Source of the DNA: Clavibacter californiensis
GTDB lineage: Bacteria; Actinomycetota; Actinomycetes; Actinomycetales; Microbacteriaceae
Length of the DNA: 64,000 nucleotides
Direction of reading: 5' to 3'
Assembly: GCF_021952865.1 (NCBI RefSeq)
Contig: NZ_CP040792.1
Location: 3,038,001 to 3,102,000, forward strand
Made by a program: the position numbers and the translations under genes. Every line of letters starts with the position of its first letter. The stretch's first letter is position 1. Under the pieces are notes generated by a model that saw only the letters and a list, made by a program, of their open reading frames with translations, did no database searches and had not been told where the DNA came from. This document shows, one piece after another, positions 45,710 to 56,902 of the stretch.

Positions 45710-46298
45710 GCGACACCCGCCCGGAGGCGTGCGTGCGCAGGGGCTGGCCGAGCGCCGCGATGTCCCACGCCCAGAGCAGGTCGCGCTCGACGAGCCCGTA
45801 CAGCCGCGTCGCGCCCGTGTACGCCTTGGCGCCCTCGGTGCGGAGCACGGCGTCGGTCGCGAGGTCGATGCGCGCGCTCTTCACCTGGCCGACGTAGAGC
45901 TCGCTGACCCCGCCCGGATGCACGAGCGCGACCTCGACGTCGAACCCGCCGTCCGCGTTGCGGAGCGTCTCGACCTCCTCGGCCGTCGTGAACGGGCGCT
46001 CGCCCGTGGGCGGCAGCATCGCCGGGCCCGGGTCGCCGTCGGTGACCCGGCGTCGCAGCCGCCAGTAGCCGGTCTCCGTGACGAACGGCACGGGGCCGTC
46101 GTCGCCCTCGACCCACGCGTACGAGGAGTAGTTGAGGTGCGGCAGCCCGTCGTGGCTGAAGCTGATGCGCTGGCCGAACTCGCGGCGGACGACGTCGTCA
46201 CCGACCGCGTACTCGACGACGCCGGTGCCCTCCCAGACGCCGAGGAGCCAGGACAGCGGGACGAGCTCGGCGGGGAGGCCGGTCGGGATCTCGATCAT
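45699..46298 (-). CDS. FABP-like heme-binding beta-barrel (nitrobindin family)
   Basis: 199 residues. GVWEGTG at 20-26 is the GxWxGxG signature of nitrobindin/DUF1794 ten-strand barrels; a C-terminal LLWAWDIAALGQPLRTHASGRV strand pair follows. A distal His usually ligates heme near the C-terminus (candidates in THASGRVSHVD). Family members bind heme and scavenge NO or peroxynitrite. Begins 12 bases after the 38-residue membrane peptide gene and overlaps ygfZ by 11 bases; the nitrobindin-ygfZ pair is conserved in actinobacteria. Confidence 0.88.
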   Translation of the reverse strand: MIEIPTGLPAELVPLSWLLGVWEGTGVVEYAVGDDVVRREFGQRISFSHDGLPHLNYSSYAWVEGDDGPVPFVTETGYWRLRRRVTDGDPGPAMLPPTGERPFTTAEEVETLRNADGGFDVEVALVHPGGVSELYVGQVKSARIDLATDAVLRTEGAKAYTGATRLYGLVERDLLWAWDIAALGQPLRTHASGRVSHVD

Positions 46299-46309
46299 GC
46301 GGCGCGCGG

Positions 46310-46426
46310 TCAGCGCTGGCCGCGGAAGAGGTTGTAGACCACGACGAGCGAGACCCAGCCGATGGAGAGGCTCGCCAGGACCAGCAGTCCGGTGAAGAAG
46401 AGTTCCAGAGCAAGCAGCGACGACAT
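46310..46426 (-). CDS. 38-residue single-pass membrane peptide
   Basis: A short frame reading MSSLLALELFFTGLLVLASL (first 20 residues) and continuing SIGWVSLVVVYNLFRGQR. Residues 4-33 are a continuous hydrophobic segment with an Arg-containing cytoplasmic end. Support: TAGATT exactly six bases upstream of the ATG (leaderless), a stop only 12 bases before the next gene, and a conserved-looking amphiphilic composition. It would be the first gene of the nitrobindin-ygfZ-FUSC operon. No family recognised; comparable to small actinobacterial membrane peptides of unknown role. Confidence 0.7.
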   Translation of the reverse strand: MSSLLALELFFTGLLVLASLSIGWVSLVVVYNLFRGQR

Positions 46427-46432
46427 GGCCCC

Positions 46433-46438
46433 AATCTA
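46433..46438 (-). promoter_or_regulatory. -10 hexamer of the four-gene operon
   Basis: TAGATT, six bases, ATG at 46426. Confidence 0.6.
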
Positions 46439-46469
46439 CCCCACGGGCGGTCGGATCCGACCGGCCGGT

Positions 46470-46736
46470 CTAGGCGGCGACGGGCACGAGGAGCACGACG
46501 ACGGTGGCTGCGGCGAGCACGAGCACGGCCCCGACGACGCTGCCGACGGCGCGGTCGACGAAGCCCGTCTTGCGGGGCAGGGCCAGCTGGATCACGAAGG
46601 TCGCGACGACGCACGTGGCGAGCACGAGGGGGAACCAGCGCGGGGCGGCGTCGGGACCGACGATCACCGCCACCATGACCGCGCCGACGACGGCGGCCAG
46701 CCAGACGGGGACGAGGCTGCGCAGGGGGGAGGTCAC
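46470..46736 (-). CDS. Small membrane protein, three TM segments
   Basis: 88 residues from the GTG at 46736: hydrophobic stretches [39 protein letters not shown] and [26 protein letters not shown] hexamer lies six bases before the GTG. An in-frame GTG at 46754 is possible. Family not recognised. Divergent from glnR and same strand as the following operon but separated by its own promoter. Confidence 0.72.
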   Translation of the reverse strand: MTSPLRSLVPVWLAAVVGAVMVAVIVGPDAAPRWFPLVLATCVVATFVIQLALPRKTGFVDRAVGSVVGAVLVLAAATVVVLLVPVAA

Positions 46737-46742
46737 CCCGCA

Positions 46743-46748
46743 ATCCTG
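46743..46748 (-). promoter_or_regulatory. -10-like hexamer before small membrane gene
   Basis: CAGGAT, six bases, GTG at 46736. It overlaps the glnR promoter region (TATCAT at 46756-46761 on the plus strand). Confidence 0.4.
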
Positions 46749-46789
46749 CCCCACGTATCATGGGGGCAATTCATCCATGGAGGATCCCT

Positions 46790-47482
46790 GTGGCCCAGCT
46801 GTTGATCCTGACCTCGTCCGCGGACACCGACGTGCTCCCGGCGCTCGGGCTCCTCAGCCACCGGACGCGGCACATCCAGGCGGACGCCGCGAGCCTCGTG
46901 AACGCCCCCGCTGCCGACCTCGTGCTCGTGGACGCCCGGCGCGACCTCGCCAGCGCGAAGTCGCTCTGCAAGATCCTCACCACCACGGGCGGCGGCACGC
47001 CGCTCATCCTCGTGCTCACCGAGGGCGGCCTCACGGCGGTCAGCGCCGACTGGGGCGCGACCGACGTGATCCTCGACTCGGCCGGCCCCGCCGAGGTCGA
47101 CGCGCGCGTGCGCCTCGTGATCGGCCGCGCGGCGCTCGAGCACACGGGCAGCAAGATCCAGGCCTCGGGCGTGGTCATCGACGAGGCCAGCTACTCCGCC
47201 AAGGTGCACGGCAAGCCGCTCGACCTCACCTTCAAGGAGTTCGAGCTTCTGCGCTTCTTCGCGAGCCACCCGTCACGGGTCTTCACGCGCGAGCAGCTGC
47301 TCAGCGAGGTGTGGGGCTACGACTACTTCGGCGGCACGCGCACGGTCGACGTGCACGTGCGGCGCCTGCGGGCCAAGCTCGGCGACCTCGAGTCGCTGAT
47401 CGGCACGGTGCGCAACGTCGGCTACCGCTTCAACGTGTACGAGGAGGACAGTGAGCGCGTTCCCGCCCCCGCCGGCGCCTGA
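46790..47482 (+). CDS. glnR: GlnR-type nitrogen regulator (atypical OmpR family)
   Basis: 230 residues. [21 protein letters not shown] at the N-terminus and a receiver domain in which the usual acidic pair is missing although an Asp remains in LVLVDARRD; winged helix with [20 protein letters not shown] and [18 protein letters not shown]. GlnR controls nitrogen assimilation without a partner kinase. The position directly before mshD matches mycobacteria (Rv0818-Rv0819). GGAGG six bases before the GTG decides the start. Its 3' end overlaps mshD by 32 bases. Confidence 0.88.
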   Translation: MAQLLILTSSADTDVLPALGLLSHRTRHIQADAASLVNAPAADLVLVDARRDLASAKSLCKILTTTGGGTPLILVLTEGGLTAVSADWGATDVILDSAGPAEVDARVRLVIGRAALEHTGSKIQASGVVIDEASYSAKVHGKPLDLTFKEFELLRFFASHPSRVFTREQLLSEVWGYDYFGGTRTVDVHVRRLRAKLGDLESLIGTVRNVGYRFNVYEEDSERVPAPAGA

Positions 47483-48365
47483 CGCTCCGCGCGTCGCCCG
47501 CGTCGAGCCCACCCCCGACGTCGTCCGCGGGATCGTCGAGCTCGGCGACCGCGCACGCGCGGACGACGGCGTCGCCCCGTTCAACGAGCAGACGCGCCTC
47601 ACCCTCGGCACGGAGGACGGCCCCGCCCTCCTCGTCGTCCAGGGGACGGACGAGCGCCCGATCGGCGCTGCCGTCGTCGCGCGCGGCGACGGCGGGACCG
47701 AGGCCGAGCTCGTCGTGGATCCCGCCCAGCGCCGCCGGGGCGTCGGCCGCGCGCTCATCGACGTCGTGCTCGCGGAGGCCGCGGGATCCCCCGTCTCCGT
47801 CTGGGCGCACGGCGACCACCCCGCGGCCCGCGCCCTCGCCGCGGCGACCGGCCTCGACCGGGCCCGCGAGCTCCTGCAGCTGCGCGCGGCGGTCGCCGAG
47901 GCGCGCACGGGCCTCGGCGAGCGCCCGATGCCGGCGGGCCTCGCGCTCTCGTCCTTCACCGCCGACGACGCCGACGACTGGGTCGCGCTCAACGCGCGCG
48001 CCTTCGCGAGCCACCCCGAGCAGGGCCGCATGACACGCGACGACCTCGACGACCGCGTCGCCGAGCCGTGGTTCGACCCGACCCTCCTGCTCCTCGCGCG
48101 CGAACTGGACGGCCGGCTGGCCGGGTTCCACTGGCTCAAGGTGGATGGCGGCCAGGCCGAGGTGTACGTGCTCGGCGTCGACCCCGACCGCGCGGCCCGC
48201 GGGCTGGGATCGGCGCTCCTCGCCGCCGGCCTCGACCTGCTCGCCGAGCGCGGCCACGACGAGGTCGACCTCTACGTCGAGGCCGACAACGCGCCCGCCC
48301 TGGCGCTCTACCGACGGGCCGCGTTCCGCGACGCCGCGGTCGACGTCCAGTACCGCCGCGCCTGA
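47451..48365 (+). CDS. mshD: Mycothiol synthase MshD
   Basis: 304 residues with two GNAT acetyltransferase domains: the first with [20 protein letters not shown] (about 84-103), the second with [22 protein letters not shown] (about 240-261) and [19 protein letters not shown] (about 275-293). The C-terminal domain transfers acetyl from acetyl-CoA to Cys-GlcN-Ins, the last step of mycothiol synthesis, the actinobacterial glutathione substitute. GTG start lies 32 bases inside glnR, so the two are cotranscribed. Confidence 0.94.
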   Translation: MSAFPPPPAPDAPRVARVEPTPDVVRGIVELGDRARADDGVAPFNEQTRLTLGTEDGPALLVVQGTDERPIGAAVVARGDGGTEAELVVDPAQRRRGVGRALIDVVLAEAAGSPVSVWAHGDHPAARALAAATGLDRARELLQLRAAVAEARTGLGERPMPAGLALSSFTADDADDWVALNARAFASHPEQGRMTRDDLDDRVAEPWFDPTLLLLARELDGRLAGFHWLKVDGGQAEVYVLGVDPDRAARGLGSALLAAGLDLLAERGHDEVDLYVEADNAPALALYRRAAFRDAAVDVQYRRA

Positions 48366-48398
48366 TCCCCGCGCCTCCGCCTGCGCTCCCCCGATGCG

Positions 48399-48420
48399 GT
48401 TCACCGTGCGTTCACCTGCC
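48399..48420 (+). promoter_or_regulatory. PHO box of ppk
   Basis: Direct 11-base repeats GTTCACCGTGC and GTTCACCTGCC, the PhoP/RegX3 binding consensus. It ends 26 bases before the -10, covering the -35 region and above, the activator position. Confidence 0.85.
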
Positions 48421-48446
48421 GGAGGGCGGAGCGCACACCGCGATGC

Positions 48447-48452
48447 CATGAT
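48447..48452 (+). promoter_or_regulatory. -10-like hexamer of ppk
   Basis: CATGAT, six bases, ATG at 48459; leaderless geometry. The PHO box at 48399-48420 lies just upstream. Confidence 0.5.
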
Positions 48453-48458
48453 GGGCGG

Positions 48459-50641
<2,183 letters not shown>

Positions 50642-50642
<1 letters not shown>

Positions 50643-50671
50643 GCGGGGCTCCGCGGGGCCCCGGCCCCGCT
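50642..50671 (+). terminator. Possible terminator of ppk
   Basis: AGCGGGGC pairs with GCCCCGCT; the 14-base loop can fold further. It overlaps the -10 of mutT1, so termination and initiation may compete. Confidence 0.4.
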
Positions 50672-50676
50672 AGCGT
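50671..50676 (+). promoter_or_regulatory. -10 hexamer, leaderless start of mutT1
   Basis: TAGCGT, seven bases, GTG at 50684. Confidence 0.5.
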
Positions 50677-50683
50677 GGGGGAC

Positions 50684-51625
50684 GTGCCCCCTGCCCCGTC
50701 CGTCTTCGCCGCGGGCGCAGTGGTCTGGCGCGTGGTCGACGGCCGGATCCGGGTGCTCATCATCCACCGCGCGCGCCGCCGCGACACCTCCCTGCCGAAG
50801 GGCAAGGTGGATCCCGGCGAGACGCTCCCGCAGACCGCCGTCCGCGAGGTGCACGAGGAGACCGGCCTCCGGGTCGCGCTCGGCGTGCCGCTCGGCGCCA
50901 TCGAGTACGGCATCTCCGGCGGCCGCCGCAAGTCGGTGAGCTACTGGGCGGCGGAGGCCACCGACGCCATGGTCGAGGCCGGCCGCTTCGAGCCGGACGA
51001 CGAGGTCGAGAGCGTCGAGTGGGTCTCCATCCCCAACGCCCGCAAGCGCCTCGACTACCCGGGCGAGGTGCAGATCCTCGACCTCTTCGCCGGGCTCGTG
51101 GAGACGGGCTCGCACCGGTCGTTCGCCCTCATCGCGCTGCGTCATGGCCACGCCGTGCAGCCGTACGAGTGGGACGGGGCCGATGCCTCCCGGCCGCTCA
51201 GCGCGCGCGGGCGAGAGGACGCCCGGGCGATCGTGCCGACGCTCCTCGCCTTCGGGCCGCGGGTCGTCACGAGCAGCACCGCCGAGCGCTGCATGCAGAC
51301 GGTGGCGCCCCTCGCGGAGGCCCTCGGCCGTCGGGTGAAGGAGGACGCGGGCATCAGCCAGGACGCGTACGAGACCTACGGCGGATCCGTACGGGACACC
51401 GTCGCGAAGCGCGTGCGCAAGGCCCGCAGCGCCGTGCTCTGCAGCCACAGCCCGGTCCTGCCGGAGATCCTGCACGAGATCGCCCTCGCCACCGAGACGC
51501 CGCGCGCGAGCCGCATGCCGCGGGCGGGGATGCTGTCACCCGCCGAGTTCTCGGTGGTTCACCTGTCGGCGTCGGACCCGGAGGCGGGGATCCTCGCGGT
51601 GGAGACGTACGGGCCGTCGGCCTGA
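50684..51625 (+). CDS. mutT1: NUDIX hydrolase with histidine phosphatase domain (MutT1 type)
   Basis: 313 residues. Nudix box GKVDPGETL...REVHEETGL at 40-62 (G-x5-E-x7-REVxEETG), and a C-terminal histidine-phosphatase domain with LRHGHA (RHG at 153-155) and CSHSPVLPEIL as second catalytic His region. In mycobacteria MutT1 cleaves 8-oxo-(d)GTP and diadenosine polyphosphates and its phosphatase domain removes phosphate from the product. Lies directly after ppk, as in M. tuberculosis. Leaderless GTG. Confidence 0.92.
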   Translation: MPPAPSVFAAGAVVWRVVDGRIRVLIIHRARRRDTSLPKGKVDPGETLPQTAVREVHEETGLRVALGVPLGAIEYGISGGRRKSVSYWAAEATDAMVEAGRFEPDDEVESVEWVSIPNARKRLDYPGEVQILDLFAGLVETGSHRSFALIALRHGHAVQPYEWDGADASRPLSARGREDARAIVPTLLAFGPRVVTSSTAERCMQTVAPLAEALGRRVKEDAGISQDAYETYGGSVRDTVAKRVRKARSAVLCSHSPVLPEILHEIALATETPRASRMPRAGMLSPAEFSVVHLSASDPEAGILAVETYGPSA

Positions 51626-51704
51626 CGGCGGCCGGCCGCCTCGAACGCGGCCGACCGTCAACTGTGCGCCCGTACGCCTGAGCCCGTGCCGATCCACGCG
51701 GTCT

Positions 51705-51726
51705 GTTCACCTCCCGTTCACCGATA
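51705..51726 (+). promoter_or_regulatory. PHO box of pstS
   Basis: Direct repeats GTTCACCTCCC and GTTCACCGATA, 11-base units, immediately upstream of the -35 region of pstS. Confidence 0.88.
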
Positions 51727-51753
51727 TCGGCCGAACCGGTCAAGAGCCCGACA

Positions 51754-51759
51754 TAGCTT
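51754..51759 (+). promoter_or_regulatory. -10 hexamer of pstS
   Basis: TAGCTT, 27 bases downstream of the PHO box. Leader about 52 bases carrying GGAAGG before the GTG. Confidence 0.5.
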
Positions 51760-51817
51760 CTTCGAGGGGCATGCACCTGCCTCCTCACAGCAAGAAATAC
51801 CCGGAAGGCTCCATCAC

Positions 51818-52915
51818 GTGAAGATCTCGCGTCTCAGCAGCGCAGCAGCGCTCGCCGCCGTCACCGCACTCGCGCTCTCCTCCTGCGCCTCCAACGAGGC
51901 GCCCGCCGAGGGCGGCGACGCATCGGCGTCCACCCTGTCCGGCACGCTCAACGGCATCGGCGCCACCTCCCAGGGCGCCGCCCAGGAGGCCTGGAACGCC
52001 GCGTTCCAGACGGCCAACCCCGGCGTCACCGTCACCTACGCCGGCGAGGGTTCCGGCGCCGGCCGCGAGGCGTTCATGGCCGGCGGCCAGAACGCGAACT
52101 TCGCCGGCTCCGACCGCGCGCTCAAGACCGACGAGCTCACGGGCACGTTCGGCCAGTGCGCCGACGGCGTCAAGCCGATCGACCTCCCCGCGTACATCTC
52201 CCCCATCGCGCTGATCTTCCAGGTCGAGGGCGTGAAGGACCTGAACCTCGACGCCGCTACCACGGCGGGCATCTTCAAGGGCACCATCACGAAGTGGAAC
52301 GACCCGGCCATCGTCGCGCTCAACCCCGACGCCACGCTGCCCGACGCCGGCATCACCGCCGTGCACCGCTCGGACGACTCGGGCACCACCGAGAACTTCG
52401 CGAAGTACCTCAACACCACGGCCAAGACGGTCTGGGACGCGGAGCCCAAGGGCGTCTGGCCCTACCAGGGCGGCGAGGCGGCCCAGGGCACGACCGGCGT
52501 GGTCGACGCCGTCAAGGGCGGCAGCAACATCATCGGCTACGCCGACGCGTCCAAGGCCGGCACCCTCGGCGTCGCGAAGATCAAGGTCGGCGACGAGTTC
52601 GTCGGCTACTCGCCCGAGGCCGCAGCCGCCGTCGTCGAGGCGTCGCCCGAGGCCGAGGGCCGCGAGGCGAACGACGTCGTCTTCGACATCGACTACTCCA
52701 CCACCGAGTCGGGTGTCTACCCGATCGTCCTCGTCAGCTACCTCATCGCCTGCCAGGAGTACAAGGACCCAGCCGTCGGCGAGCTCGTCAAGGCCTACAT
52801 CGGCTACGTGACCAGCAGCGAGGGCCAGCAGCTCGCCGGCGAGAAGGCCGGCGCCGCGCCGCTCTCCGACACGGTCGCCGCTCAGGTCAAGACCGCGGTC
52901 GAGACGATCAAGTAG
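51818..52915 (+). CDS. pstS: Phosphate ABC transporter substrate-binding lipoprotein PstS
   Basis: 365 residues. Lipoprotein signal with lipobox ALSSC (Cys at about 24). Phosphate-binding protein signatures: LNGIGATSQGAAQEAW, YAGEGSGAGREAF with the SGAG loop, SDRALKTDE, TAVHRSDDSGTTENFAKYL (the R-S-D-x-S-G-T-T phosphate pocket) and GGSNIIGYAD. Captures inorganic phosphate outside the membrane for PstCAB. The GTG start has GGAAGG eight bases upstream. Controlled by the PHO box; a hairpin follows before pstC. Confidence 0.97.
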   Translation: MKISRLSSAAALAAVTALALSSCASNEAPAEGGDASASTLSGTLNGIGATSQGAAQEAWNAAFQTANPGVTVTYAGEGSGAGREAFMAGGQNANFAGSDRALKTDELTGTFGQCADGVKPIDLPAYISPIALIFQVEGVKDLNLDAATTAGIFKGTITKWNDPAIVALNPDATLPDAGITAVHRSDDSGTTENFAKYLNTTAKTVWDAEPKGVWPYQGGEAAQGTTGVVDAVKGGSNIIGYADASKAGTLGVAKIKVGDEFVGYSPEAAAAVVEASPEAEGREANDVVFDIDYSTTESGVYPIVLVSYLIACQEYKDPAVGELVKAYIGYVTSSEGQQLAGEKAGAAPLSDTVAAQVKTAVETIK

Positions 52916-52927
52916 CACCAGCTGTCC

Positions 52928-52963
52928 GCCCCCTGATCCGCGCCAGCGCGGGTCAGGGGGCGC
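52928..52963 (+). terminator. Attenuating hairpin between pstS and pstC
   Basis: CGCCCCCTGATCCGCGC pairs with GCGCGGGTCAGGGGGCG (one G-T pair, 2-base apex), 13 bases after pstS. Likely partial terminator raising PstS over the membrane subunits. Confidence 0.75.
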
Positions 52964-53022
52964 TCCCACGGGCGGCCCCGCCGCCCCCAGCCCCACCGTC
53001 TCGACCCAAGGGATCCCGACCC

Positions 53023-54033
53023 ATGACGACCGCCGCCCCGCAGCCTCCCCAGGCTCCCGAGTCCGATCGGCCGCGCGACGTCGCCGCCGCCACCGCAGCT
53101 CCCCGCAGCTCCCAGGACGCGAAGCCCAAGGCCCGCGTGGGCGACCGCGTCTTCTCCGGCCTCTCCCGGGGGTCAGGGACGCTGATCCTCGCGATCCTCG
53201 CGGCCGTCGCGCTGTTCCTCATCGTGCAGAGCATCCCCGCCCTCACGGCACCTCCTGCCGAGGTCTCCGGCGGCGGCGGCTTCTGGGCCTACGTCGGGCC
53301 GCTCATGTTCGGCACCGTCTACGCCGCCGCGCTCGCCATGCTCATGGCCGTCCCCGTCGCCATCGGCATCGCGCTCTTCATCTCGCACTACGCGCCCCGT
53401 CGCCTGGCGCAGGGCCTCGGCTACGTCATCGACCTGCTCGCCGCCGTGCCCTCCGTGGTGTTCGGCCTCTGGGGCATCGCGGTGCTGGCGAAGTTCCTGC
53501 AGCCGTTCTACACGTTCCTCACCGACACGTTCGGGTGGTTCCCGCTCTTCGCCGGTCCCGTCTCGGGCACCGGCCGCACCATCTTCACGGTCGCGGTGGT
53601 CCTCGCCGTCATGATCCTGCCGATCGTCACCGCGCTCTGCCGCGAGGTCTTCCTGCAGACCCCCAAGCTGCACGAGGAGGCGGCGCTCGCCCTCGGCGCG
53701 ACCCGCTGGGAGATGATCCAGACCGCCGTCCTGCCGTTCGGCCGCCCCGGCATCGTCTCGGCCTCCATGCTCGGCCTCGGCCGCGCCCTCGGCGAGACGA
53801 TGGCGGTCGCGATCGTCCTCTCCCCCGCCGCGGTCGTGAACTTCGCGTGGTTCCAGTCCACGAACTCGAACACCATCGCCGCGAACATCGCGCTGAGCTT
53901 CCCCGAGGCGTACGGCCTCAAGATCAACGAGCTCATCGCATCCGGCCTCATGCTCTTCGTCATCACGCTGGCCGTGAACATGCTTGCCCGCTACATCATC
54001 AGCCGCCGCAAGGCCTTCTCCGGAGCGAACTAA
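53023..54033 (+). CDS. pstC: Phosphate ABC transporter permease PstC
   Basis: 336 residues. A 40-residue Pro/Ala-rich cytoplasmic N-terminus, then six membrane segments and the coupling loop EAALALGATRWEMIQTAVLPFGRPGIVSA (EAA motif, about 228-256; shown as E228 to A256 in part). MASMLGLGRALGETMAVAIVLS-like helix near 258. Its TAA overlaps the pstA ATG by one base. Confidence 0.95.
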   Translation: MTTAAPQPPQAPESDRPRDVAAATAAPRSSQDAKPKARVGDRVFSGLSRGSGTLILAILAAVALFLIVQSIPALTAPPAEVSGGGGFWAYVGPLMFGTVYAAALAMLMAVPVAIGIALFISHYAPRRLAQGLGYVIDLLAAVPSVVFGLWGIAVLAKFLQPFYTFLTDTFGWFPLFAGPVSGTGRTIFTVAVVLAVMILPIVTALCREVFLQTPKLHEEAALALGATRWEMIQTAVLPFGRPGIVSASMLGLGRALGETMAVAIVLSPAAVVNFAWFQSTNSNTIAANIALSFPEAYGLKINELIASGLMLFVITLAVNMLARYIISRRKAFSGAN

Positions 54034-55133
54034 TGGCGACGACCGCACCCTCCCGCACGCGTCCCGTCGCGAGCACCCTCCCCAACTCCCTCACCGCCGG
54101 CAAGCTGCACCGGTTCACGGCCCCGGCGATCTTCCTCGTGTCCTGGCTCGTCATGGCAGCGGTGTTCCTGGTGCTCGAGCTCTCGGGCGCCGCGGACAGC
54201 TTCAACCTCGTCGGCACGGCCGTGTTCGGCACGATCCTGTTCGGCGTCGCGCTGTTCTGCTTCTCCCTCGCCGTTGAGGGCGAGCGGAAGGCGAAGGACC
54301 GGGTCATCACGATCCTCGTCACGGTCGCGTTCGTGCTCGCGCTCATCCCGCTCATCTCGCTCGTGTTCACGGCGGTCACCAACGGGTCCGCCCGCTTCGA
54401 CCCGCTGTTCTTCAACTCGAGCCTCCGCAACGTGGTGGGCGAGGGCGGTGGCGGTCTCCATGCCATCGTCGGCACGCTGATCGTCACGGCCATCGCCGCG
54501 GTGATCTCCATCCCCGTGGGCCTGATGGCGGCCATCTACCTCGTCGAGTACGGCCGCGGCCGCCTGGCCCGTGCCATCACGTTCTTCGTCGACGTCATGA
54601 CGGGCATCCCGTCGATCGTCGCGGGCCTGTTCGCGTACGCGCTGCTGGTGATATTCCTCGGACCGGGCGTGCGGCTGGGCTTCGGCGGCGCCCTGGCGCT
54701 CTCGGTCCTGATGATCCCCGTGGTCGTGCGCAGCGCCGAGGAGATGCTCAAGCTGGTGCCGAACGAGCTGCGCGAGGCGTCCTATGCGCTCGGCGTGCCG
54801 AAGTGGCTGACGATCGTGAAGATCGTGCTGCCCACGTCGCTCGCCGGCATCGTCACGGGCGTGATGCTCGCGATCGCCCGCGTCATCGGCGAGACCGCAC
54901 CGCTCCTCATCGTCGCCGGGTTCACGCAGAGCATGAACTACAACCCCTTCAAGGACCAGATGATGACCCTGCCGGTGTTCGTGTTCCGGCAGTACGCCGA
55001 CCAGGGCAGCGACGCGTTCGCCTACGTGGACCGCGCGTGGACGGGCGCGCTCGTGCTGATCCTCATCGTCATGGTGCTGAACATCATCGCCCGGCTCATC
55101 GCCCGCATCTTCGCCCCCAAGCTCGGCCGCTAG
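54033..55133 (+). CDS. pstA: Phosphate ABC transporter permease PstA
   Basis: 366 residues. Extra N-terminal membrane helices (three before residue 120, longer than E. coli PstA by about 70 residues), then the permease core with [19 protein letters not shown] (EAA loop), [19 protein letters not shown]. One-base overlap with pstC means translational coupling. Confidence 0.95.
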   Translation: MATTAPSRTRPVASTLPNSLTAGKLHRFTAPAIFLVSWLVMAAVFLVLELSGAADSFNLVGTAVFGTILFGVALFCFSLAVEGERKAKDRVITILVTVAFVLALIPLISLVFTAVTNGSARFDPLFFNSSLRNVVGEGGGGLHAIVGTLIVTAIAAVISIPVGLMAAIYLVEYGRGRLARAITFFVDVMTGIPSIVAGLFAYALLVIFLGPGVRLGFGGALALSVLMIPVVVRSAEEMLKLVPNELREASYALGVPKWLTIVKIVLPTSLAGIVTGVMLAIARVIGETAPLLIVAGFTQSMNYNPFKDQMMTLPVFVFRQYADQGSDAFAYVDRAWTGALVLILIVMVLNIIARLIARIFAPKLGR

Positions 55134-55176
55134 CACCCGCTCCCCCGGCCCACTCACCCGATCGGTAGGAACACCT

Positions 55177-55956
55177 TTGTCCAAGAGCATCGAAGTCAAC
55201 GACCTGAACGTCTACTACGGCAAGTTCAAGGCGGTCGAGGACGTCAACCTGCGGATCGAGCCGCGCACCGTCACCGCGTTCATCGGCCCGTCCGGCTGCG
55301 GCAAGTCGACCTTCCTCCGCACGCTCAACCGCATGCACGAGGTGATCCCCGGCGCCTACGTGGAGGGCGAGGTGCTGGTCGACGGCAACGACCTCTACGG
55401 CGCCGGCGTCGACCCGGTGCTCGTGCGGCGCCAGGTCGGCATGGTCTTCCAGCGGCCGAACCCGTTCCCCACCATGTCGATCCGCGACAACGTGCTCGCG
55501 GGCGTCAAGCTCAACAACCGCAAGATCTCCAAGTCGGACGCGGACGCGCTCGTCGAGCAGTCCCTGCAGGGCGCCAACCTCTGGAACGAGGTGAAGGACC
55601 GCCTGGCCCTCCCCGGATCCGGCCTCTCGGGCGGCCAGCAGCAGCGCCTCTGCATCGCGCGCGCCATCGCGGTGCAGCCCGACGTGGTGCTGATGGACGA
55701 GCCGTGCTCCGCCCTCGACCCGATCTCCACGCTCGCCATCGAGGACCTCATCGAGGAGCTCAAGGCGCAGTACACGATCGTCATCGTGACCCACAACATG
55801 CAGCAGGCCAGCCGCGTCTCCGACCGCACGGCCTTCTTCAACATCGCCGGCACCGGCAAGCCCGGCAAGCTCATCGAGTACGACGACACCACCACGATGT
55901 TCTCCAAGCCCAGCGTGCAGGCCACCGAGGACTACGTGAGCGGCCGCTTCGGCTGA
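55177..55956 (+). CDS. pstB: Phosphate ABC transporter ATPase PstB
   Basis: 259 residues. Walker [10 protein letters not shown] (37-45), Q-loop VFQRPNPFP (PstB-specific), signature [14 protein letters not shown], Walker [16 protein letters not shown] (the Cys-Ser of PstB), and [13 protein letters not shown]. Start is TTG at 55177 with AGGA seven bases upstream; a non-ATG start. Last gene of pstSCAB, closed by a strong terminator. Confidence 0.97.
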   Translation: MSKSIEVNDLNVYYGKFKAVEDVNLRIEPRTVTAFIGPSGCGKSTFLRTLNRMHEVIPGAYVEGEVLVDGNDLYGAGVDPVLVRRQVGMVFQRPNPFPTMSIRDNVLAGVKLNNRKISKSDADALVEQSLQGANLWNEVKDRLALPGSGLSGGQQQRLCIARAIAVQPDVVLMDEPCSALDPISTLAIEDLIEELKAQYTIVIVTHNMQQASRVSDRTAFFNIAGTGKPGKLIEYDDTTTMFSKPSVQATEDYVSGRFG

Positions 55957-55974
55957 TCCCGTCTCCTCGGACGA

Positions 55975-56014
55975 CGAAAAGGCCCCCGCATCCAGAAAAT
56001 GCGGGGGCCTTTCG
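55975..56014 (+). terminator. Terminator of the pst operon
   Basis: AAAGGCCCCCGCAT pairs with ATGCGGGGGCCTTT around CCAGAAA; also works for rskA on the other strand. Confidence 0.92.
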
Positions 56015-56038
56015 CATGCACGGGCCGTGCGGCGCCGA

Positions 56039-56902
56039 TCAGGTGCTGGTGACCGCCACGATGGGCTCGGTGGTGGGCTGCTCGGATCCGCCCTCGGGCT
56101 CGACCGTGATGGCCACGGTGTCGCCGGGGGTGTAGCGGCCGTCGAGCACGGCGTGACCCGCCCCGTCCGCGGCCGGCATGACGCCGGCGGAGACGGCACC
56201 GGACGCGCCGACATACCACATCTGGAGCACGCGACCCTCGGGCAGCGGCGACGCGTCGTTCAGGACGACGGCCGTCTTGGCCTCCGAGGCGGAGAAGTAG
56301 ACCGTGGCCGTGCCGCCGCCGACGACGTCGCGCTTGTCGATGACGACGTCGGAGGCGGTGGTGACCCGCTCGTAGGCGGAGGCGACCGGCGCCTGCGAGG
56401 TGCCGGGGCCGCCCACGTTCGTGCCGACGACCACGCCGCCCACGACGAGCACGACGGCCGCCGCGGCTACGCCGATGAGGGCTCCGGGCTTGCGGAACCA
56501 TCGCTCGGAGGCGCGGGCGGATGCGGATCCGAGGCGCTCGCGCGGAGCAGAGGAGGACGGCGCGGAGGCACCGGCGACTGCGCGTGCGGAGGCCGCGGGA
56601 CGCAGCTCGGTGACGGGCGCAGGGCTGCGGTCGTCGTCCGTCGCCGCGGTCGGCGCGTCGAGCGGCGGCAGCTGCGGGGTGGCGTCGAGCATGGCCATGA
56701 TGTCGACCTTGAGGCGCGGCGAGGGATCCACCGGCTCGGCGGTCCAGGCGAGGTCGGCCGCGGTCGCCCGCAGCTGCTCGACCTCGGCGCGCAGGACGGG
56801 GTCGCGCTCGAGGAGGGCCTCGAATTCTGCAGCCTCCTCGGCGTCGACCGCGCCGAGCGCGTACGCCGCGGTCAGCGTGCGGATGTCGTCGTCGGTGGTC
56901 AT
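56039..56902 (-). CDS. rskA: Anti-sigma-K factor RskA
   Basis: 287 residues. Cytoplasmic anti-sigma part (DIRTLTAAYALGAVDAEEAAEFEALLERD, residues 6-34 in part) of the zinc-free RskA type, a Thr/Pro-rich linker, one membrane segment (about 150-172, GALIGVAAAAVVLVVGGVVVG), and an extracytoplasmic anti-sigma-K C-terminal domain (VVLNDASPLPEGRVLQMWYVG, near 222-242 in part). Holds SigK inactive until regulated proteolysis. ATG overlaps the sigK stop by four bases. Confidence 0.92.
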   Translation of the reverse strand: MTTDDDIRTLTAAYALGAVDAEEAAEFEALLERDPVLRAEVEQLRATAADLAWTAEPVDPSPRLKVDIMAMLDATPQLPPLDAPTAATDDDRSPAPVTELRPAASARAVAGASAPSSSAPRERLGSASARASERWFRKPGALIGVAAAAVVLVVGGVVVGTNVGGPGTSQAPVASAYERVTTASDVVIDKRDVVGGGTATVYFSASEAKTAVVLNDASPLPEGRVLQMWYVGASGAVSAGVMPAADGAGHAVLDGRYTPGDTVAITVEPEGGSEQPTTEPIVAVTST

